Positions 59,569 to 64,000 of a DNA stretch of 64,000 bases are shown here, one piece after another. Under the pieces are notes generated by a model. The model searched no databases. It was not told where the DNA came from and worked only from the letters and a program-made list of their open reading frames with translations. This DNA comes from Streptomyces griseoflavus. GTDB lineage: Bacteria > Actinomycetota > Actinomycetes > Streptomycetales > Streptomycetaceae. The DNA lies in the NCBI RefSeq assembly GCF_014649995.1, contig NZ_BMUC01000011.1:62001-126000 (forward strand), read 5' to 3'. Both the position numbers and the translations under genes were made by a program. How positions within the stretch are numbered: position 1 is the stretch's first letter; each line of letters begins with the position of its first letter.

Positions 59569-60810
59569 TCAGCCCACCGTCCACTTCTGGTTCGCGCCGC
59601 CCGAGCAGGTCCACAGGTGCAGCCGGGTGCCGTTGGCCGAGTTGTTGCCCGTCACGTCCAGGCACTTGTCGGCCTGGGGATTGACGATGTCGCGCGCCCC
59701 GGTGACGACCCACCGCTGGGCCGCGGTGCCGTTGCAGTCCCACAACTGGACGGGGGTGCCGTCCGCCGTGCCGCCGGAAGCGACGTCCAGGCACTTGCCG
59801 AGTGCCCGGATCGTGCCGTCACCGCCCACCGACCAGCGCTGGGCGGAGGTGCCGTTGCAGTCGTAGAGCTGCACCGGGGTGCCGTTGGCGGTGTTCGCCC
59901 CCGCGACGTCGACGCATTTGCCGGCCAGGCCGCGGATCGCGCCGACGGCCGGCGCGTCGTTCGTCGTCACCGACACGTGGTCGACCACGAGTTGCTGCGG
60001 GAAGACGGTCGAGCCGTCGGGGTCGCCGGGCCAGTAGCCGCCCACCGCCAGATTGAGGATCAGGAAGTACGGCCTGTTGAACACCCACTGCCTGCCGCCC
60101 AGGTCGGCGGGGGTGCGCCGCTGGTAGACGTTGCCGTCCACGGACCAGGTGATCGAGTCCGGCGCCCAGTCGACGGCGAAGGTGTGGAAGTCGTCCGCGA
60201 AGGCCCGGCCGCCCGGCAGGGTGTAACCGGCGCCGATGCCTCCGGAACCCGAGTAGCCGGGGCCGTGGAGGGTGCCGTGCACCGTGGACGGTTCGAAGCC
60301 GACGTTCTCCATGATGTCGATCTCGCCCGAGTCCGGCCAGTTCACCGGCGTGCCCAGCATCCAGAACGCCGGCCACATGCCCTGACCGCGGGGCACCTTC
60401 ATCCGCGCCTCGACGTGCCCGTACTGCGCGGTGAACTTCCCCGCCGTGTTGAGCCGCGCCGAGGTGTACTGACAGGTGCCGTACCAGCACTGGTAGTTGG
60501 CCGGGTTCTCCTTGCGGGCGGTGATGACCAGGTGGCCCTGGCCGTCGAGGGCGGCGTTCCTGGTGCCGGAGGTGTAGTACTGCCGCTCGTGGTTGTTGAC
60601 GTTGTCGCCGGTCTCGAGCTGCCACTTCGAGGAGTCGACCGCCGCGCCGGCGGGGCCGTCGAAGGTGTCCGAGAAGGTCACGGCCGCCGCGGCGGCGGGG
60701 GCCGGCCCGGCCGGGTCGGCCTGGGCGGTCGTCCCGGCCGCGCCGGAGGCGACCAGGACGGCGGAGAGGGCGGCGATCAGCCATCTGCGGCGGGTGCGCG
60801 GAGAGAACAT
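59569..60810 (-). CDS. Secreted GH16 beta-glucanase with ricin-type lectin domain
   Basis: 413 residues. A signal peptide with three consecutive arginines (MFSPRTRRRWLIAALSAVLV) could be Tat or Sec. The GH16 domain has the catalytic ExDxxE motif in SGEIDIMENV (Glu163, Asp165, Glu168), typical of laminarinase-like endo-1,3-beta-glucanases. From about 285 to the end a ricin B-type carbohydrate-binding domain shows three QxW repeats (AQRWSV, AQRWVV, NQKWTV). It should hydrolyse beta-glucans such as fungal wall or laminarin outside the cell. GGAAGGGAG lies upstream of the ATG at 60810. Confidence 0.95.
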   Translation of the reverse strand: MFSPRTRRRWLIAALSAVLVASGAAGTTAQADPAGPAPAAAAAVTFSDTFDGPAGAAVDSSKWQLETGDNVNNHERQYYTSGTRNAALDGQGHLVITARKENPANYQCWYGTCQYTSARLNTAGKFTAQYGHVEARMKVPRGQGMWPAFWMLGTPVNWPDSGEIDIMENVGFEPSTVHGTLHGPGYSGSGGIGAGYTLPGGRAFADDFHTFAVDWAPDSITWSVDGNVYQRRTPADLGGRQWVFNRPYFLILNLAVGGYWPGDPDGSTVFPQQLVVDHVSVTTNDAPAVGAIRGLAGKCVDVAGANTANGTPVQLYDCNGTSAQRWSVGGDGTIRALGKCLDVASGGTADGTPVQLWDCNGTAAQRWVVTGARDIVNPQADKCLDVTGNNSANGTRLHLWTCSGGANQKWTVG

Positions 60811-60884
60811 GGCTCTCCCTTCCGTACGGCGGCCCGACTGCACGGGCGCGCCGACCGAGGTTGTGGGGGTTGATTGCGCAACGA

Positions 60885-60895
60885 CTTGATTCAAG
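60885..60895. promoter_or_regulatory. Small palindrome upstream of the GH16 gene
   Basis: CTTGA-T-TCAAG, a perfect 11-base palindrome 75 bases upstream of the GH16 start, in an A/T-richer patch (about 60869-60910). It could be an operator for a sugar-responsive regulator; chance cannot be excluded. Confidence 0.3.
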
Positions 60896-60979
60896 GGATG
60901 AGATAAGACGGCGTCAAGACCCTGGTACGGACCAGGAATTCACGCCGGGCCGGCCGGGCCCGTGGCCCCGTCCGGCGGT

Positions 60980-61336
60980 TCACGCCGTTGTGCCCCACGA
61001 GGTCCGGTGTGCGCAGCTCGGGTCGTGCTCCGTCGCGCAGGACGTCCACCAGCGTTCGCAGCACGCGGCCTCCACCTCGGCCCGCGCGAGGGCGGCCGCC
61101 GCCGCGTCGCGCCACGCCGCCCGGCGGCCCTCCCGTTCCCGCAGGACGGCGACGGTGCGCCGCTCGTCGGCGATGACCGTCTCGCGGACCACCCCCACGA
61201 CGGGGGCGAGGGCGGCGACGGCCATGGCGAGGGTGGTCCAGACGGGCACGGTGCCCCAGGTGCGCACCGTGCAGAAGGAGAGCCAGAGGGCGACGGCGAC
61301 GTACAGGACGGTGAGCGTGCGGCTGCCCCTGCTCAT
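60980..61336 (-). CDS. Small membrane protein with Cys/His-rich C-terminus
   Basis: 118 residues: two membrane segments (LYVAVALWLSFCTVRTW and VPVWTTLAMAVAALAPVVGVV), a charged helix (ERRTVAVLREREGRRAAWRDAAAAALARAEVEAA), and an end with several Cys and His (CCERWWTSCATEHDPSCAHRTSW), which could bind metal. AAGGAG precedes the ATG at 61336. No family recognised. Confidence 0.7.
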   Translation of the reverse strand: MSRGSRTLTVLYVAVALWLSFCTVRTWGTVPVWTTLAMAVAALAPVVGVVRETVIADERRTVAVLREREGRRAAWRDAAAAALARAEVEAACCERWWTSCATEHDPSCAHRTSWGTTA

Positions 61337-61579
61337 GGCTCCTTCTCCTTCTCTCCGGTGGACTTCTGATGCCCCGCAAGTGCCGGGGCATGACTGGTCA
61401 CCGGAAAGCCGGCCGAGTCCCCTGCCGGCAGTGGAGCGGCCCGCCGTTCCTGTGTGCCGCCCGGCCACCGGGGAACGGTGACGGGGCACGGGCCGGGCGG
61501 CCGAACGGGTGCGCTACATTTTGCACGCGCTTGACCGCGATCACCTCACGATCCCTCACGCTACGGAGCCGGCACACCC

Positions 61580-62002
61580 ATGAGCGACATCGTCAACGGA
61601 CTCGGCCGGGCCACCGCCTACGGCGCGCTCGGACTGGTCCTGCTGGTCCTCGGCATCGTCCTGGTCGACGTCCTGACGCCCGGAAAGCTCGGCCGGCAGA
61701 TCTGGCAGGAGCGCAACCGCAACGCCGCCGTCGTCCTCAGCTCCTCGCTGCTCGGCATCGGCGGCATCGTCTTCACGTCGATCTGGACGACGTACGACGA
61801 CTTCGGCAAGGGGCTGGTGTCGACCGCCGCGTTCGGGCTGCTGGGCCTGGTGATGATGGCGGTGGCGTTCCTGGTCGTGGACCTCATCACCCCCGGGCGT
61901 CTGGGCGCCACGCTGGTGGAGCCGGAACCCCACCCGGCGGTGTGGGTGACGGCGTCGTGCAATCTCGCGGTGTCGGCCGTCGTCTCGGCGGCCATCGCCT
62001 GA
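61580..62002 (+). CDS. DUF350 membrane protein
   Basis: 140 residues, four membrane segments: ATAYGALGLVLLVLGIVLVDVLTPGKLG and a second near-repeat AFGLLGLVMMAVAFLVVDLITPGRLG. The DVLTPGKLG-type loop is the family mark. DUF350 proteins are known from diverse bacteria; their role is not established. The gene is read away from the minus-strand gene at 61336. Confidence 0.88.
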   Translation: MSDIVNGLGRATAYGALGLVLLVLGIVLVDVLTPGKLGRQIWQERNRNAAVVLSSSLLGIGGIVFTSIWTTYDDFGKGLVSTAAFGLLGLVMMAVAFLVVDLITPGRLGATLVEPEPHPAVWVTASCNLAVSAVVSAAIA

Positions 62003-62138
62003 CGCGCCGCCGGACGACAGTCCGTACGGGCCGTCGAGGGCAGGGAGCGGGTGTGGCGGCCGGCACGCCGGTGATCTGCGGGGCGATCGCCCTCCTGTCC
62101 CTTGCCGGAAGTCCGACGCCTGGGCGCGGCACCGCTGA

Positions 62139-62158
62139 GCGGGGCGGCAGCGCCCCGC
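62139..62158. terminator. Hairpin between convergent DUF350 and hypothetical gene
   Basis: GCGGGGCG at 62139-62146 pairs with CGCCCCGC at 62151-62158 across a four-base loop, two bases from the stop of the minus-strand gene and 136 bases after the DUF350 stop. Confidence 0.55.
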
Positions 62159-62160
62159 CC

Positions 62161-62640
62161 TCACGCCACCCGGCTCCGCTCCCGGGCACCGCCGCGCACC
62201 GGCTCGGGCCGCACCCGGGTGGCCGGTCCGGTACGGACGACCGGCTCGGCGCGCGGGACCGGCTGGGCGCGTGGCACCGACTGGGCGCGGGTGGCCGGGC
62301 GGACCCGGTACGTCGTGCGGTTGGGGTCCACGACGGGCTCGCCGAGCGTGATCCGTCCCGCCGCCTGCAGTTCGTCGCACTCGGCGGTGGGCAGGGCGGC
62401 GTAGCACCCGCCGGCGCCGGTGGTGGAGTCCAGGGGGCGCCAGTAGCTGTATCTGCGGCGGCCGTTGGCGTACACCGTGACGTACGTGGGGGTCCTGGGG
62501 TCGGCGATGATGCGCAGCGCGTCGGCGGCGGCGCCCGACGGGCGGCCCGCCGGCGCCGGGCCGGCGCCTCCCCGGGAATGCCGGCGGCGCGCCGTCGGCA
62601 GGGCGACGAGGGACCTCGAGCGGTCGACGGTGGAGAGCAT
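62161..62640 (-). CDS. Conserved actinomycete protein of unknown function
   Basis: 159 residues. The core ALRIIADPRTPTYVTVYANG and RRRYSYWRPLDSTTGAGGCYAALP is globular-looking, then ECDELQAAGRITLGEPVVDPNRTTYRVRP. The last 40 residues are degenerate repeats of RAxPVPRAEPV type. GGAAAGG precedes the ATG at 62640. I do not recognise a function. Confidence 0.75.
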   Translation of the reverse strand: MLSTVDRSRSLVALPTARRRHSRGGAGPAPAGRPSGAAADALRIIADPRTPTYVTVYANGRRRYSYWRPLDSTTGAGGCYAALPTAECDELQAAGRITLGEPVVDPNRTTYRVRPATRAQSVPRAQPVPRAEPVVRTGPATRVRPEPVRGGARERSRVA

Positions 62641-62833
62641 CAGCAGGACCTTTCCGGAGCCGGACACGAGACCGTCTACCCAGCACCGCGCCGGAGTTGA
62701 TCTCCTTTTCCGATCATTGTGCAACCTCACACCGACAACGAGGGAGGAGCCCGCCCCGTTCCCGTGCCGGCGTGTCGTGCCGGCGGCGGCACCCAAGGCA
62801 CCCGGAGGCACCCGGAGGCCGCCGGCACGGCGC

Positions 62834-63799
62834 TCAGCCGCCGGGCCCGGGGTCCGGACCCACCGGCGCCTCGACACCGGCGCGCGCCGCCTCCAGCTGG
62901 GCCGCGAACGCGATGCCCAGGAAGAGGGCGACGGCGGTCAGGTTCGCCCAGAGCAGCAGGGCTATGAAGGCGGTCAGCGGCCCGTACAGGGCGCCGAAGG
63001 CCCCGCTGCCCTCGACGTACAGCGCGAGGAGCCACGTCGCCGCGACCCACAGCAGGAGGTGGACGGCGGAGCCGAAGGCCAGCCAGGTGTAGCCCGGCTG
63101 GGCACGGCGGGGCGACCAGCGGAAGAGCACCGCGGAGGCCACCCACGCGAGCAGCAGCCCCACCGGCACGTCCAGCGCCCCCCACCAGCCCGCGTCGCTG
63201 CCCCGGCCGCCGACCACCTCGGCCACCGCCCGGCTCACGGCGTCCCCGGCGACGAGCACGACGAAGCCGAGCACCATCGGCAGTCCCGCGGCGAGCGCGA
63301 GGACGACGGCCCGGCCGTACTTGCGGGGGAAGGGGCGGTCCCGTTCGATGCCGTAGATGCGGTTGGCACCCCGCTCGACCTGGCCCATGGCGGAGGCGAG
63401 GTTCAGTACGGCGAAGCCCAGACCGAGCCAGAGGGCCAGGGTGCTCGCGAGGTCGTCGTGGGCGGTGCGCCGGGTCCCGTCGAAGGCGTCCTCGACGACG
63501 TCGGCACTGGCGCCCGGCACGATGTGGCCGAGGGCCAGTTCGATGACACGGCCGACGCTCTCGGTGTGCGTGGAGGTCGCGAGGCCCACCAGTGCCACGG
63601 TGAACGGCACCAGGCCGAGGACGACCTGGAAGGCGAGGGCCCGCGCGTTGGTGAATCCGTCCGCGTAGCGGAAGCGGCTGAAGGAGTCGCTCAGCAGCCG
63701 CAGCCCTCCGTAGTGCCGCAGCGCCGCGAACGCCTCGTCTCCGGAGAGTTCGTCACCGATCATGTCCCGGGTCTGCGGAACACGGACGACGGTTCCCAT
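62834..63799 (-). CDS. YihY/virulence-factor BrkB-family membrane protein
   Basis: 321 residues with six or more membrane segments. Family marks: YADGFTNARALAFQVVLGLVPFTVALVGLA at the first helix, RGANRIYGIERDRPF, and a C-terminal GALYGPLTAFIALLLWANLTAVALFLG. YihY/BrkB proteins are widely conserved and were mis-named as RNase BN; transport or envelope roles are suspected. AGGAAGG precedes the ATG at 63799; a 12-codon longer frame is possible. Confidence 0.9.
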   Translation of the reverse strand: MGTVVRVPQTRDMIGDELSGDEAFAALRHYGGLRLLSDSFSRFRYADGFTNARALAFQVVLGLVPFTVALVGLATSTHTESVGRVIELALGHIVPGASADVVEDAFDGTRRTAHDDLASTLALWLGLGFAVLNLASAMGQVERGANRIYGIERDRPFPRKYGRAVVLALAAGLPMVLGFVVLVAGDAVSRAVAEVVGGRGSDAGWWGALDVPVGLLLAWVASAVLFRWSPRRAQPGYTWLAFGSAVHLLLWVAATWLLALYVEGSGAFGALYGPLTAFIALLLWANLTAVALFLGIAFAAQLEAARAGVEAPVGPDPGPGG

Positions 63800-64000
63800 A
63801 CGCGGACCTTCCTCGCCTCGACTGGCTTGCCTCACTCACTGATCGCCCTGTTTCCCGGAGTCACACCTCTTGGGGTGACGAGCGGGGGGCGTCCGGAGGA
63901 TCGCCCGACGGCGTGAGGGGAAGGCCGCAGGAGCCGGGGCCGGGCCGCGCGAGGGGCGAGGCTCGTCCGGGTGCCGTGGAAGAGGCGTCAGTCGCCCGCG

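Noticed and set aside
1-64000. CRISPR arrays, tRNA or rRNA genes, insertion sequences, prophage
   Set aside because: No regularly spaced repeats beyond the 15-base tandem, no clover-leaf-like segment noticed, no transposase, integrase or phage structural motif in any frame. A dedicated tRNA or repeat search was not possible here.

Overview
The window reads as chromosomal DNA of a Streptomyces or close actinomycete. Evidence: very high G+C with GC-rich third codon positions, frequent GTG and TTG starts, dense ATGA/GTGA stop-start overlaps, a conservon (cvnABCD) with linked P450s, narKGHJI, and an actinobacterial (group 1h, formerly group 5) uptake [NiFe]-hydrogenase with a full hyp set. I saw no tRNA, rRNA, CRISPR array, insertion sequence, prophage or replication origin.

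Layout. 1-16 kb is general metabolism and envelope: two SAM methyltransferases (the first cut by the window edge), pyruvate carboxylase, a secreted S8 protease, SnoaL-like, DoxX and MazG-like proteins, a P2-type cation ATPase, a DHA2 exporter with an ABM monooxygenase, a secreted phosphodiesterase-fold protein, a PTS EIIBC permease and a Nudix hydrolase. 16-27 kb is a hypoxia/dormancy-like block on the minus strand: narK, a short hemerythrin-like ORF, narGHJI, an Acg-type nitroreductase and a DevR/DosR-type response regulator without a neighbouring kinase. Matching palindromes (GGGCC-N4-GGCCC or GTCCC) lie in front of narK, the nitroreductase gene and the regulator, which suggests one regulon.

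27-33.4 kb is a conservon: histidine-kinase-like protein, roadblock protein, DUF742 protein, GTPase, a CYP157-like P450 without the ExxR motif and a CYP154-like P450, followed by a coupled crotonase. 33.5-42.3 kb holds a Cys-rich pentapeptide-repeat protein, a PaoABC-like three-subunit molybdenum oxidoreductase operon, small stress-type genes, an acyltransferase, and a frameshifted glutamate-cysteine-ligase-family gene.

42.8-55.8 kb is one long plus-strand hydrogenase run: hhyS-hhyL, four little-understood accessory genes, a maturation protease, a 38-residue membrane peptide, then hypA-hypB-hypF-hypC-hypD-hypE. Most neighbours overlap by 4 bases. A universal stress protein follows. 56-64 kb holds an orphan molybdopterin-dehydrogenase FAD-domain protein, a WGR/beta-propeller protein, TerB, a secreted GH16 glucanase with a ricin-type lectin domain, a DUF350 membrane protein, hypothetical proteins and a YihY-family membrane protein.

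Taken together, nitrate respiration, scavenging of hydrogen and DevR-type control point to a persistence energy locus: nitrate as alternative electron acceptor and trace H2 as electron donor for resting hyphae or spores. That is inference from gene content. The least described parts are the accessory genes between hhyL and the protease, and the proposed DevR-type regulon.
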